A stretch of 64,000 nt of DNA from Pseudomonas viridiflava (GTDB lineage: Bacteria; Pseudomonadota; Gammaproteobacteria; Pseudomonadales; Pseudomonadaceae): contig NZ_UTIQ01000241.1 in assembly GCF_900582625.1 (NCBI RefSeq), positions 372,001-436,000 on the forward strand. The letters are read 5' to 3'. Position 1 is the first letter of the stretch. Each line of letters opens with the position of its first letter. Positions 1-10,070 of the stretch are shown here, in pieces. The position numbers and the translations under genes were made by a program. Below the pieces are notes generated by a model that was not told the origin of the DNA, searched no databases, and worked only from the letters and a program-made list of their open reading frames with translations.

Positions 1-17
1 ACAGCTGGTCGGCACAT

Positions 18-425
18 TCAGAACCCCGGCAAAACCGGCACCGGCTGCTTGTTGTCATCAATCGCAACAAAGCTGAACACTCCGGTAATCGCTCGCTCGC
101 GGCCGTCGCTGTACATGCTTTCGACAAACACCTCGACCTCGACCTTGAGGCTGGTGTTGCCGACCTTCACTACGCGCCCTACCAACTCGACGATTGAGCC
201 GGCTGGAATCGGATGTTTGAAATCGATGCGGTCCGACGACACCGTCACCAGCGGCAGCCGGCAAAAGCGGGTAGCGGCAATAAACGACACTTCATCCATC
301 CACGCCAACGCGGTGCCGCCGAACAAGGTGTTGTGGTGGTTAGTGGTCGGCGGGAACACGGCTTTGGTCACGCGGGTTTCCGAGCGCTCGGTGCGTAGCT
401 GGATTTCTTGCTCTCTGGGGGTCAT
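18..425 (-). CDS. acyl-CoA thioesterase, hotdog fold (YciA-like)
   Basis: A 135-residue single-domain protein predicted to hydrolyse acyl-CoA thioesters in the cytoplasm. Residues about 28-47 carry the hotdog thioesterase signature, with the run NTLFGGTALAWMDE in which the Asp-Glu ends the central helix. The tail IDDNKQPVPVLPGF, with PVPxLxP, is usual for the YciA/BACH group. The length fits a single-hotdog family member. It lies downstream of the rplS operon in the same orientation, but the terminator at 474-497 separates them, so it is probably transcribed on its own. The preferred acyl chain cannot be read from the sequence. Confidence 0.85.
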   Translation of the reverse strand: MTPREQEIQLRTERSETRVTKAVFPPTTNHHNTLFGGTALAWMDEVSFIAATRFCRLPLVTVSSDRIDFKHPIPAGSIVELVGRVVKVGNTSLKVEVEVFVESMYSDGRERAITGVFSFVAIDDNKQPVPVLPGF

Positions 426-466
426 GCGAACAGGTCCTGCGCAAACGGTTAGTCAAATCACGGGCA

Positions 467-500
467 ATAAAAAAGCAGCCCGTAGGCTGCTTCTTTTGAC
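467..500 (-). terminator. terminator of the rpsP-rimM-trmD-rplS operon
   Basis: The stem AGCAGCC/GGCTGCT with a short loop lies directly after the rplS stop codon. On the minus strand it is followed by a run of T residues. It is a typical intrinsic terminator and separates the ribosomal operon from the thioesterase gene. Confidence 0.8.
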
Positions 501-514
501 AAGGAAGACTGGGA

Positions 515-865
515 TTAAACCAGTTTTTCCTTGATGCGAGCTGCTTTACCAGACAGGTCACGGAGGTAGTAAAGCTTGGCTTTACGCACGTCACCACGAC
601 GCTTGACGGCCAGGCTGTCAACCAGCGGGCTGTAGGTCTGGAAGGTACGCTCAACGCCAACACCGTTGGAGATTTTACGTACGGTGAAGGCACTGTTCAC
701 GCCGCGGTTGCGCTTGGCGATTACAACGCCTTCGAAGGCTTGCAGACGCGAACGGTCGCCTTCTTTCACTTTAACCTGAACGACAACGGTGTCGCCTGGA
801 GCGAAAGTCGGGATTTCTTTGCTCATCTGCTCGGCTTCAAGGGCCAAGATAATTTTGTTAGTCAT
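515..865 (-). CDS. rplS: 50S ribosomal protein L19
   Basis: Ribosomal protein L19 of the large subunit, located at the 30S-50S interface. The 116 residues align along their whole length with E. coli L19 (as remembered), including RLQAFEGVVIAKRNRG, FTVRKISNGVGVER and KRRGDVRKAKLYYLR. The start at 865 gives the family N-terminus, with a second Met (EQMSKE) inside as in other L19 proteins. It is the last gene of the rpsP-rimM-trmD-rplS operon, 41 bases after the trmD stop, and is followed by a terminator. Confidence 0.97.
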   Translation of the reverse strand: MTNKIILALEAEQMSKEIPTFAPGDTVVVQVKVKEGDRSRLQAFEGVVIAKRNRGVNSAFTVRKISNGVGVERTFQTYSPLVDSLAVKRRGDVRKAKLYYLRDLSGKAARIKEKLV

Positions 866-906
866 GCTGTGCTCCTAAGACAAACCACCGGTTTGCCATC
901 GATACG

Positions 907-1659
907 TTAACTATCGTCCCGTTGCCGGATGTATTCCGCCAACAGCTTTTTCTCTTCTCCAGAAAGCGAGCGGCTTTCCAGAAGATCAGCGCGTCGTTCG
1001 CTGGTCCGACCAAGGGACTGTTGCAAACGCCAGCGCCGGATGTGTGCATGATTGCCGCTAAGCAACACGTCGGGAACACGCTTATCCGCATACACCTCCG
1101 GTCGGGTGTAGTGCGGGCAGTCGAGCAAGCCATCCGTAAAGGAGTCTTCCTCGGCCGAATCTGCATGACCCAATGCACCGGGCAGCAGACGCGTTACCGC
1201 ATCGATCAGAACCATTGCCGGCAGCTCACCGCCGGAAAGGACGTAATCCCCGATCGACCACTCTTCATCAACATGCGTTTCTATAAACCGCTCATCGATG
1301 CCTTCATATCGTCCGGCAATGAGGATCAAGGTCTCCTCTTTTGCCAGTTCTCGCACAGCTGACTGAGTCAACTGGCGGCCTTGCGGCGAGAGGTAAATAA
1401 CCTTCGCCTGCGCTCCAGCGGCCTGCTTGGCATCTGCCAAGGCGCCTTCCAGAGGCTTGATCTTCATCACCATGCCGGGGCCACCGCCGAAAGGCCGATC
1501 ATCCACGGTTTGGTGGCGATCTTCGGTGTAGCTTCGTGGGTTCCAACAGGTGAGCTGTAAAAGCCCCTGTTTCACCGCGCGGCTGGTAATGCCGTATTCG
1601 CTGATGGCAGCAAACATTTCAGGGAACAAACTGATGACTTCAACACGCAGGCTAGCCAT
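907..1659 (-). CDS. trmD: tRNA (guanine37-N1)-methyltransferase TrmD
   Basis: Transfers a methyl group from SAM to N1 of G37, next to the anticodon, in tRNAs reading CNN codons; this prevents +1 frameshifts. The protein has 250 residues, the usual length. It begins VEVISLFPEMF and carries DDRPFGGGPGMVMK and the trefoil-knot SAM site with GRYEGIDERF, DEEWSIGDYVLSGGELPAM and DGLLDCPHYTRP. It sits between rimM and rplS in the conserved operon and starts 18 bases after the rimM stop. Confidence 0.97.
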   Translation of the reverse strand: MASLRVEVISLFPEMFAAISEYGITSRAVKQGLLQLTCWNPRSYTEDRHQTVDDRPFGGGPGMVMKIKPLEGALADAKQAAGAQAKVIYLSPQGRQLTQSAVRELAKEETLILIAGRYEGIDERFIETHVDEEWSIGDYVLSGGELPAMVLIDAVTRLLPGALGHADSAEEDSFTDGLLDCPHYTRPEVYADKRVPDVLLSGNHAHIRRWRLQQSLGRTSERRADLLESRSLSGEEKKLLAEYIRQRDDS

Positions 1660-1677
1660 ATATCTACTAACCGTTGC

Positions 1678-2214
1678 TCAGAAGTCCGCGTCCCAGTCAA
1701 CCCGCATTTCACCGGCTGCCAAGTCGACCGAGAGAACACAATGCGCCGTGTAAGGCAGCAAGCGTTCGCGATCATCCAGGCTGCCCGCGCAGGGCTTGAC
1801 CACCATCACATCGTTAGCGCCGGTTTCCAGCAGGTGGTCGATAACGCCGAGCAGCTGCCCGAGTTGGTCGATCACTTTCAAACCTTTGAGCTGGTACCAG
1901 TAGTACTCGCCATCGGTCAGATCTGGCAGCAGGCTGCGGGCAACACAAATGTCGAAACCCGCGAGAAGGCGAGCTTCTTCACGGTCGTCGAGCCCCTTCA
2001 GCTTTGCTACGAGGACCTTGTTTTGCAGGCGGCCCTGGGCTAACTCAACCTGTCGTACATCACCGTCGCGTTTGAGCGTCCAGTGTTTGTAGTCCAGCAG
2101 GTTGTCAATCGGATCGGTAAAGGAGAAGACCTTCACCTCGCCGCGAACACCATGCACCGAAACAATCTTACCGATGACGATCAAGTCATCAGCAGGAGCG
2201 GGCGTCGCGTTCAT
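1678..2214 (-). CDS. rimM: ribosome maturation factor RimM
   Basis: Helps assemble the 3' (head) domain of the 30S subunit by binding S19 near 16S rRNA helices 31 and 33b. The 178 residues show the N-terminal RimM barrel (VIGKIVSVHGVRGEVKV, about residues 12-28) and the C-terminal PRC-barrel (DGEYYWYQLKGL, then DVMVVK and ERLLPYT). Only 5 bases separate it from the rpsP stop, consistent with co-transcription and probably coupled translation. Confidence 0.96.
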   Translation of the reverse strand: MNATPAPADDLIVIGKIVSVHGVRGEVKVFSFTDPIDNLLDYKHWTLKRDGDVRQVELAQGRLQNKVLVAKLKGLDDREEARLLAGFDICVARSLLPDLTDGEYYWYQLKGLKVIDQLGQLLGVIDHLLETGANDVMVVKPCAGSLDDRERLLPYTAHCVLSVDLAAGEMRVDWDADF

Positions 2215-2219
2215 GCGGC

Positions 2220-2471
2220 TTAGGCTGCTGCCTTAGCGGCATCCTTGAGCAGCTGAGCAACGCGCTCAGACGGCTGTGCACCCTGGCCGAGCCAGTAAGT
2301 AGCACGCTCTTGGTCTACGGACAGACGGATCTCTGCACCGGAAGCGATTGGGTTGAAGAAACCAATACGCTCAACAAAACGACCGTCGCGCGCATTGCGG
2401 CTGTCGGTCACGGTGAGGTGGTAAAACGGGCGCTTCTTGGAGCCGCCACGGGCAAGACGGATGGTTACCAT
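2220..2471 (-). CDS. rpsP: 30S ribosomal protein S16
   Basis: Small-subunit protein S16, 83 residues. It begins MVTIRLARGGSKKRPFYHL and continues with RDGRFVERIGFFNP, both diagnostic of S16. It is the first gene of the rpsP-rimM-trmD-rplS operon. An AGGAA ribosome-binding motif lies about 10 bases before the start, and a promoter-like pair lies at 2545-2572. Confidence 0.97.
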   Translation of the reverse strand: MVTIRLARGGSKKRPFYHLTVTDSRNARDGRFVERIGFFNPIASGAEIRLSVDQERATYWLGQGAQPSERVAQLLKDAAKAAA

Positions 2472-2544
2472 GTGAACATCGTTCCTGTAGTCGGTGCTGC
2501 AAAACTAAAATTACATGCCAGGCACTAGGCCCGAAAGGCCGCAT

Positions 2545-2572
2545 ATTCTAAGGATTATCGGGATTTTTGCAA
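2545..2572 (-). promoter_or_regulatory. candidate sigma70 promoter of the rpsP operon
   Basis: On the minus strand, TTGCAA and TAGAAT are separated by exactly 16 bases, about 75 bases upstream of the rpsP start. The short hairpin GGCC-TTTC-GGGCC follows in the predicted leader. The match is good but untested. Confidence 0.5.
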
Positions 2573-2687
2573 ATCTCTTTTTGCCCTGCCCCGATCACAG
2601 ACGCTCACAGGCCCCGAACCGGCGATCCATTTGCGTGTAGAACGCCCAGGCAACGCCTTTTAAGAGCAACGCCCAGGCGAGATCGGA

Positions 2688-4067
<1,380 letters not shown>

Positions 4068-4098
4068 GCGCGTTCCTTTCAGGCGGTCTGGCGCCGGG

Positions 4099-4128
4099 TT
4101 GAGCTTGCGGCAAGGGCGCGATTATAAC
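4099..4128. promoter_or_regulatory. candidate bidirectional promoter, ffh / CcsA-like gene
   Basis: The motif ATTATAAC at 4121-4128 reads TATAAT on the minus strand (towards ffh) and TATAAC on the plus strand. The plus-strand -10 has a TTGAGC -35 at 4099-4104 with an 18-base spacer. The -35 for ffh is weak. One AT element could serve both divergent genes. Confidence 0.35.
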
Positions 4129-4223
4129 CAAGACGCCTGGATGCCGACACCGCTGCCGGTCTTTCGTGAAACGCGCGTTTTATGCCACACTCTCGCCCTT
4201 TCGGGCTCGCCTAACACGGACTT

Positions 4224-5024
4224 ATGCACCCTCTGCTGCCAAGCCTCGCCGCTGCCTTTCTTTATATAGGCGCTACTGCTTACCAAGGCCTGCGCCTTTC
4301 CCAGCGCGCACTGCCTTCCAAACGCGTGCTCGCCCCCCTGGTGTTGCTGGCGTTGTTCTTCCACGGCGGCACGCTGTTCGCGCAGCTGAATGCCGAAGCC
4401 GGCCTGGCGCTGGACTTTTTCAATGCCGCCAGCCTGATTTCCTACGCAGCGATTCTGCTGACCATCGTCGCCAGCGCGCGCATTCCGGTGCTCAATCTGC
4501 TGCTGCTGTTCTTGCCGCTGGGCTGCCTGACGGTGCTGCTGGCGCAGTTCGTACCGGCCGGTACGGTGCCGGTGATCAACGAAAAACCGGGCATTCTTGC
4601 GCACATTCTGCTGTCGATTCTGGCCTACGGCATGCTCACCATCGCCGCGTTCCAGGCGCTGCTGCTGTTGGTGCAAGACCACCAGCTCAAGCACAAGCAC
4701 CCGTCCGGTCTGATCAAGAATTTCCCGCCGCTGCAAACCATGGAAAGCCTGTTGTTCGGTTTTCTCTGGGCTGGCTGGGCGCTGTTGAGCCTGTCGTTGA
4801 TTTCCGGCTGGCTGTTTCTCGACAACCTGTTCGCCCAGCATCTGGTGCACAAAACCTTCCTTGCTTGCGTGGCCTGGCTGATTTTTGCCGTGCTGTTGTG
4901 GGGTCGCCATCAGCGCGGCTGGCGCGGACACAAGGCCATTCGCTGGACCCTGGCCGGCTTCTGCCTGCTGATGCTGGCGTATTTCGGTAGCAAGCTGGTA
5001 CGTGAATTCATCCTGCATATCTAG
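4224..5024 (+). CDS. CcsA/YpjD-like cytochrome c assembly membrane protein
   Basis: An integral membrane protein of 266 residues with about eight hydrophobic segments. It belongs to the cytochrome c assembly (CcsA/CcmC-like) family, whose members handle haem. Visible features are the segment LAHILLSILAYGMLTIAAFQ (about residues 125-144), the ALLSLSLISGWLF helix, and the C-terminal HLVHKTFLACVAWLIFAVLLWGRHQRGWRG, which has the conserved His and WG(R)H pattern. P. aeruginosa has a similar gene next to ffh (PA3747 from memory). It is followed after 8 bases by the CBS-domain transporter gene, so the two are probably co-transcribed. The exact role in Pseudomonas is not established, and a link to haem handling is inference. 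Confidence 0.8.
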   Translation: MHPLLPSLAAAFLYIGATAYQGLRLSQRALPSKRVLAPLVLLALFFHGGTLFAQLNAEAGLALDFFNAASLISYAAILLTIVASARIPVLNLLLLFLPLGCLTVLLAQFVPAGTVPVINEKPGILAHILLSILAYGMLTIAAFQALLLLVQDHQLKHKHPSGLIKNFPPLQTMESLLFGFLWAGWALLSLSLISGWLFLDNLFAQHLVHKTFLACVAWLIFAVLLWGRHQRGWRGHKAIRWTLAGFCLLMLAYFGSKLVREFILHI

Positions 5025-5032
5025 GCCGCGCC

Positions 5033-6319
5033 GTGTCTGAGTTGAATCCGCAGTACCTGCTGGGCCTGCTGGCGTTGCTGATCGTTTTATCAGCATTCTT
5101 CGCCAGCGCCGAAACCAGCCTGCTAAGCCTCAATCGCTACCGCCTGCGCTACCTGGCCAAACAAGGCCGTCGTGGCGCCAAGCGCGCCAGCACCCTGCTC
5201 AACCGCCCGCAATTGCTGCTCGGCGTGCTGCATTTTTGCAACACGCTGGTGACGGTGCTCGCCGCCACCGTCGCCGCCCTGCTGGCCACGTCGCTATGGG
5301 GCGATCTGGGCCTGATTCTTTCCACCCTCGGCCTCACCCTCGCGCTGCTATTGTTCGCCGACATCACGCCAAGAAGCCTCGCCGTGCTGCGCCCCGAAGC
5401 CTTCGCATTTCCCTTCAGCGCGCCGCTGCGTGTGTTGGTGGAACTGCTGGAACCGTTGGTATGGCTGCTAAACGCGGTAAGTAATGGCCTGCTGCGCCTG
5501 TGCGGCATCGACCCCACGCGCAAACGCAAAGACGGCCTGAGCCCGGAGGAACTGCGCAGCGTGGTGCGCGAAGCGACGCACGAGCTGCCAGAGAATCGCC
5601 AGAGCATGCTGCTGAGCATTCTCGACCTGGAAACCGTGACCGTTAACGACATCATGATTCCGCGCAATGAGGTCACGGGCATCAACCTCGACGACCCGCT
5701 GGAAGACATCATTACCCAGCTGCGTACCACCTCGCACACGCGCCTGCCGGTGTTTCGCAGTGACCTCAATCAGGTTGAAGGCGTGGTGCATATGCGCCAG
5801 ATCGCGCGGCTGCTGACCCACGACCAGTTGACCATCGAAGCGCTCAGCGCGGCAGCCCACGAGCCTTATTTCGTGCCGGAAAGCACGCCGCTGTCGACTC
5901 AGCTGCTGAATTTCCAGAAGCAGAAACGCCGCATCGGCATCGTCGTCGATGAGTACGGCGACGTGCAGGGCATCGTCACGCTGGAAGACATCCTTGAGGA
6001 AATCGTCGGCGACTTCAGTAATCAGGACGCCTTGCGCAGCCCCGACATTCACCCCCAGGAAGACGGCACCCAGGTCATCGACGGCGCCGCGTATATCCGC
6101 GAAGTGAACAAAGCGCTGGGCTGGAGCCTGCCGTGCGACGGACCCAAAACCCTCAACGGACTCATCACCGAAGCGCTGGAGAATATTCCCGACAGTGCCG
6201 TATGCCTGAAGATCGGTCCGTATCGCCTGGAAATTCTGCAATCCACCGATAACCGGGTGAAAAGCGTACGCGTCTGGCGCCCTGCCCCGCGCGTGGCGCC
6301 GAGCGAAAACACCCAATAG
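5033..6319 (+). CDS. HlyC/CorC (CNNM) family transporter with CBS pair
   Basis: A 428-residue membrane protein of the CNNM/CorB family, often linked to Mg2+ or Co2+ homeostasis. The N-terminal DUF21 transmembrane domain (about 1-180) contains SAFFASAETSLLSLNRYRL, the family hallmark. Two CBS domains follow (about 200-330, VNDIMIPRNEV and IVVDEYGDVQGIVTLEDILE), then a C-terminal CorC_HlyC domain (about 345-420). The start is GTG at 5033, only 8 bases after the CcsA-like stop, and the ORF opens with the family-typical short hydrophobic leader. It resembles E. coli YfjD/CorB. The transported ion cannot be told from the sequence. Confidence 0.88.
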   Translation: MSELNPQYLLGLLALLIVLSAFFASAETSLLSLNRYRLRYLAKQGRRGAKRASTLLNRPQLLLGVLHFCNTLVTVLAATVAALLATSLWGDLGLILSTLGLTLALLLFADITPRSLAVLRPEAFAFPFSAPLRVLVELLEPLVWLLNAVSNGLLRLCGIDPTRKRKDGLSPEELRSVVREATHELPENRQSMLLSILDLETVTVNDIMIPRNEVTGINLDDPLEDIITQLRTTSHTRLPVFRSDLNQVEGVVHMRQIARLLTHDQLTIEALSAAAHEPYFVPESTPLSTQLLNFQKQKRRIGIVVDEYGDVQGIVTLEDILEEIVGDFSNQDALRSPDIHPQEDGTQVIDGAAYIREVNKALGWSLPCDGPKTLNGLITEALENIPDSAVCLKIGPYRLEILQSTDNRVKSVRVWRPAPRVAPSENTQ

Positions 6320-6550
6320 GCGCACCACTGGCGAAAAGTGTAATTGTCAGCGCCTGCGCCGGGCTTTTATAGTCGTCGTACCTCTCGCCCGCCTGCCATC
6401 CGCAGACCGGCCCGTGCCGCACCGAAGGCCCCACAAAGCCCCTTCCCAAGCAGCACACCGCCAGCGTTTTACCCCCGTGCGCTACCACAATAATTCGCTT
6501 CGGCCATGGCCTCGCCCATGGAACCGAGCCCTGCCCCGTGAAGGCTCAGC

Positions 6551-7867
6551 ATGACCAGCGCTATCGCAACTCCCGCCCGCGACGACAGCAAGCCGGTGAA
6601 CTCCACCACGCGCGTCGCCACCGCCAGTTTTATTGGCACCGCTATCGAGTTCTACGATTTCTACGTGTACGCGACCGCCGCTGCACTGGTGATCGGTCCG
6701 GTGTTTTTTCCCGCCGAATCGACCACGGCGCAAACCCTGGCGGCGTTTCTGAGTTTTGGCATCGCCTTCCTCGCCCGCCCGCTGGGCTCGGCGCTGTTCG
6801 GCCATTTCGGCGACCGCGTCGGCCGCAAGTCGACGCTGGTTGCCTCCTTGTTGCTGATGGGCGTGTGCACCACGCTGATCGGCGTGCTGCCCGGCTACAG
6901 CAGCATCGGCGCTTGGGCTCCCATTCTGTTGTGCCTGCTGCGCTTTGGTCAGGGCCTGGGCCTTGGCGGCGAATGGGGCGGCGCGGCATTGCTGGCGACC
7001 GAAAACGCACCAGCTGGCAAACGCGGCTGGTTTGGCATGTTCCCGCAGCTTGGCCCATCGATCGGCTTCCTGGCCGCCAACGGATTGTTCCTGACGCTGG
7101 CGATGACCCTGACCGACGAGCAATTCCGCGACTGGGGCTGGCGCATTCCGTTCCTGCTCAGCGCCGCATTGGTGATGGTCGGTTTGTACGTTCGCCTGAA
7201 GTTGGAAGAAACCCCGGTATTCGCCAACGCCGTCGCCCGGCATGAACGGGTGAAAGTGCCGCTGTTCGAGCTCTTCGGCCAATACTGGGCGCCCATGCTC
7301 CTGGGCGCGGGCGCCATGGTGGTGTGCTACGCGCTGTTCTACATCTCCACGGTGTTTTCCCTAAGCTACGGCGTCGCCAGCCTGGGTTACACGCGGGAAA
7401 CCTTCCTCGGTTTGCTGTGTTTTGCCGTGGTGTTTATGGCATTGGCCACGCCGCTGTCGGCCTGGGCGAGCGACCGTTTAGGGCGCAAACCGGTGCTGAT
7501 CGTGGGTGGCGTGCTGGCCATTGTGTCGGGATTTTTGATGGAACCGCTGCTCACCCACGGTTCGACCTGGGCGGTGGCGCTGTTCTTGAGCATCGAGCTG
7601 TTCTTGATGGGCGTGACCTTCGCCCCCATGGGCGCCCTGCTCCCGGAACTGTTCCCCACACGCGTGCGCTACACCGGCGCGTCGGCCGCCTACAACCTCG
7701 GCGGCATCGTCGGCGCCTCGGCGGCTCCGTTCTTTGCGCAGAAGTTGGTAGCGATGGGCGGATTGAGTTGGGTGGGCGGCTATGTGTCGGCGGCAGCGTT
7801 GCTTAGCGTGATTGCGGTGCTGTGCCTGAAGGAAACCAGTAAGACGGATTTGCAGAAGATCGCTTAG
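6551..7867 (+). CDS. MFS transporter, metabolite:H+ symporter type
   Basis: Inner-membrane major facilitator of 438 residues with 12 predicted helices. It belongs to the MHS branch (ProP, ShiA, KgtP relatives): early ATASFIGTAIEFYDFYVYA, the loop 2-3 signature GHFGDRVGRKSTL, the GGEWGGAALLATENAP run and the second-half ASDRLGRKPVL motif. An AAGG ribosome-binding site lies 7 bases before the ATG. It stands alone in its operon, with a REPIN element after it at 8002-8065. The substrate is probably a small organic acid, but the sequence does not settle this. Confidence 0.88.
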   Translation: MTSAIATPARDDSKPVNSTTRVATASFIGTAIEFYDFYVYATAAALVIGPVFFPAESTTAQTLAAFLSFGIAFLARPLGSALFGHFGDRVGRKSTLVASLLLMGVCTTLIGVLPGYSSIGAWAPILLCLLRFGQGLGLGGEWGGAALLATENAPAGKRGWFGMFPQLGPSIGFLAANGLFLTLAMTLTDEQFRDWGWRIPFLLSAALVMVGLYVRLKLEETPVFANAVARHERVKVPLFELFGQYWAPMLLGAGAMVVCYALFYISTVFSLSYGVASLGYTRETFLGLLCFAVVFMALATPLSAWASDRLGRKPVLIVGGVLAIVSGFLMEPLLTHGSTWAVALFLSIELFLMGVTFAPMGALLPELFPTRVRYTGASAAYNLGGIVGASAAPFFAQKLVAMGGLSWVGGYVSAAALLSVIAVLCLKETSKTDLQKIA

Positions 7868-8001
7868 CGGTCTGCTGCGCGTCGGCCAGGCTGCGTTGAA
7901 TCAGATGCCCGGAATGCTCATTGACTACAGTCAACTCCGCTTCCGGTCACCTGATTCGCCTTGCCTGGCTCTAGCTCGCGAGACCGCTTAGCCATGTCCC
8001 T

Positions 8002-8065
8002 GTAGGAGCGAGCTTGCTCGCGAAAGCTCTTGAATCAAAAGCTTCGCGAGCAAGCTCGCTCCTAC
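8002..8065. repeat. REPIN: paired REP palindrome
   Basis: Two inverted REP units face each other. The outer 22 bases (starting GTAGGAGCGAGCTTGCTCGC) are a perfect inverted copy of the last 22, around a short loop with AGCT on both sides. It lies in the spacer between the convergent MFS and purT genes and may act as a bidirectional stop for transcription. Confidence 0.85.
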
Positions 8066-8081
8066 GGGTACGGGTTACGCG

Positions 8082-9263
8082 TTACAGCTCGACCACTACG
8101 GCTTGCGCTGCACGAGTCGCTTTAGCGCGAGCGGCATCGGTGGATTCGTCACGCGCCAGGGCAACGCCCATGCGGCGCTGGCCGTTGACTTCCGGCTTGC
8201 CGAACAGACGCAGCGCGGTGTCCGGCTCGCTCAAGGCAGCGCCCAGGTTGCTGAATGCGGTTTGCGTGGAGCTGCCTTCTACCAGCACCACCGCCGAGGC
8301 CGATGGGCCGAGCTGGCGAATGGCCGGAATCGGCAGGCCGAGGATGGCGCGCGCATGCAGGGCGAATTCCGACAGGTCTTGGGAAATCAGGGTGACCAGA
8401 CCGGTGTCATGCGGGCGCGGCGAGATTTCGCAAAACCACACCTGATCGCCCTTCACGAACAATTCCACGCCAAACAGACCACGGCCACCCAGCGAACCGG
8501 TGACGGCCAAGGCGATGCGCTCGGCTTCGGCGCGGGCTTTGTCGCTCATGACCTGGGGCTGCCACGATTCCTGGTAATCGCCTTTGACCTGGCGATGGCC
8601 AACCGGCTGGCAGAAGGTGGTGCCGCCGACGTGGCGCACGGTCAGCAGGGCGATTTCGTAGTCGAAGTCGATAAAGCCTTCAACGATCACCCGACCTTTA
8701 CCCGCACGGCCGCCCGCTTGGGCGTAGTCCCAGGCGGTTTGCAGGTCGGCGGCGCTTTTCAGCACGGACTGGCCCTTGCCCGACGAACTCATGATCGGTT
8801 TGATCAGGCACGGAAAGCCCACGGCTTCAGTAGCCGCCTTGGCTTCTTCAAAAGTGTCGGCGAAGCGGTACGGCGAAGTCGGCAAGCCCAGCTCTTCGGC
8901 GGCCAGACGGCGGATGCCTTCGCGGTTCATGGTCAGCTGCGCCGCACGCGCAGTCGGAATCACGGTGAAGCCTTCGTTTTCCAGCTCGGCCAGGGTGGCG
9001 GTGGCGATGGCTTCAATTTCCGGCACGATGTAGTGCGGCTTTTCCAGTTCGATGACGGCGCGTAGGGCGGCGCCGTCGAGCATGTCGACCACGTGGCTGC
9101 GGTGCGCCACTTGCATCGCCGGGGCGTTCGGGTAGCGGTCCACGGCAATCACTTCAACGCCCAGGCGCTGCAGCTCAATGACCACTTCTTTGCCCAACTC
9201 ACCCGAGCCGCACAGCAAGACGCGCGTCGCGCTGGGCGACAAGGGGGTTCCGATACGAGGCAT
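8082..9263 (-). CDS. purT: formate-dependent phosphoribosylglycinamide formyltransferase (GAR transformylase 2)
   Basis: ATP-grasp enzyme that makes formyl-GAR from GAR, formate and ATP, the folate-independent third step of purine synthesis. The 393 residues match the E. coli length closely. Visible features are RVLLCGSGELGKEVVIE (N-terminal preATP-grasp), PEIEAIATATLAELE, the ATP-grasp core with IKPIMSSSGKGQSV, and the metal/ATP region FGVELFVKGDQVWFCEISPRPHDTG. I chose ATG 9263 over an upstream in-frame GTG at 9278: it has AAGGA 7 bases upstream and gives the family N-terminus MPRIGTPLSP. Together with purL this covers two neighbouring purine steps. Confidence 0.96.
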   Translation of the reverse strand: MPRIGTPLSPSATRVLLCGSGELGKEVVIELQRLGVEVIAVDRYPNAPAMQVAHRSHVVDMLDGAALRAVIELEKPHYIVPEIEAIATATLAELENEGFTVIPTARAAQLTMNREGIRRLAAEELGLPTSPYRFADTFEEAKAATEAVGFPCLIKPIMSSSGKGQSVLKSAADLQTAWDYAQAGGRAGKGRVIVEGFIDFDYEIALLTVRHVGGTTFCQPVGHRQVKGDYQESWQPQVMSDKARAEAERIALAVTGSLGGRGLFGVELFVKGDQVWFCEISPRPHDTGLVTLISQDLSEFALHARAILGLPIPAIRQLGPSASAVVLVEGSSTQTAFSNLGAALSEPDTALRLFGKPEVNGQRRMGVALARDESTDAARAKATRAAQAVVVEL

Positions 9264-9303
9264 GAGGCTTTCCTTCACGTTGCAGTTTGAAAATAGAGGG
9301 TGA

Positions 9304-9510
9304 TTAAACAGGCTTGCTGGTTTCAGTCAGCAGGCCGCTGGCGCGCGCACGTTGCAGGCAATAACCGAGCACCAGGCGGCGCTCGGCATTGTCCATTCGG
9401 CCCCAGCGGGTAATTTCGTCGGCGGTGCGTTGGCAGCCGGTGCAGACGTCATCGTCATCCAGCGCGCACACGCTCACACAGGGGGAGCGCACCGGGCGTT
9501 CGGCGTCCAT
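9304..9510 (-). CDS. DUF1289 Cys-rich small protein
   Basis: A 68-residue protein with four cysteines spaced C-x3-C-x8-C-x2-C (PCVSVCALDDDDVCTGCQRT), the DUF1289 pattern likely to bind a metal or Fe-S centre, followed by EITRWGRMDNAERR. Function unknown. Its ATG shares one base with the stop codon of the gamma-carbonic anhydrase gene (TGATG at 9508-9512), so translation is likely coupled. The purT gene follows 40 bases downstream. Confidence 0.85.
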   Translation of the reverse strand: MDAERPVRSPCVSVCALDDDDVCTGCQRTADEITRWGRMDNAERRLVLGYCLQRARASGLLTETSKPV

Positions 9511-10034
9511 CAGTCGTCCTGCTCCGTCAGGTCGCGGGCGTAGCGCTGCGAATTATGAACGTAGTGGGCGGCGCTGGCTTCGAGCATTTTCTTTTGCGCG
9601 TCGTTGAGTTCACGCACCACTTTGCCGGGCGAGCCCATGACCAGCGAGCCATCGGGAATTTCCTTGCCTTCGCCGATCAGCGAGTTGGCGCCAATGATGC
9701 AGTACTTGCCGATTTTGGCGCCGTTGAGAATCACCGCGTTAATGCCGATCAGGCTGTAATCGCCGACGGTGCAGCCGTGCAGCATGGCGTTATGGCCGAT
9801 GGTAACGCCGGTGCCGATGTTCAGCGGAAAGCCCATGTCGGTGTGCATCACGGTGCCGTCTTGTACGTTGCTGTTCTGGCCGATGTGAATCAACTCGTTG
9901 TCACCGCGTAGCACGGCGTTGAACCACACGCTGGCGCCGGGCTCTAGCTTGACCTTGCCGACCAGCGTCGCGTTGGGCGCGACCCAGCTCTCGGGGTGGG
10001 TTTCGACACTCGACTGTCCCAAGCGGTATTTCAT
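9510..10034 (-). CDS. gamma-class carbonic anhydrase-like protein
   Basis: A 174-residue left-handed beta-helix protein (YrdA/PaaY-like). Hexapeptide repeats run from about residue 15 to 140 (for example IGTGVTIGHNAMLHGCTVGDYSLIG). The zinc-ligand histidines occur in VMHTD and in GHNAMLHG, as in gamma-carbonic anhydrases. The C-terminal helix contains SPGKVVREL. Family members hydrate CO2 or are enzymatically silent, and the sequence alone does not decide. It overlaps the DUF1289 gene by one base. Confidence 0.9.
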   Translation of the reverse strand: MKYRLGQSSVETHPESWVAPNATLVGKVKLEPGASVWFNAVLRGDNELIHIGQNSNVQDGTVMHTDMGFPLNIGTGVTIGHNAMLHGCTVGDYSLIGINAVILNGAKIGKYCIIGANSLIGEGKEIPDGSLVMGSPGKVVRELNDAQKKMLEASAAHYVHNSQRYARDLTEQDD

Positions 10035-10070
10035 AAACGGTTCCTCACGGCGGCTTTTATAGCGGGCGGC

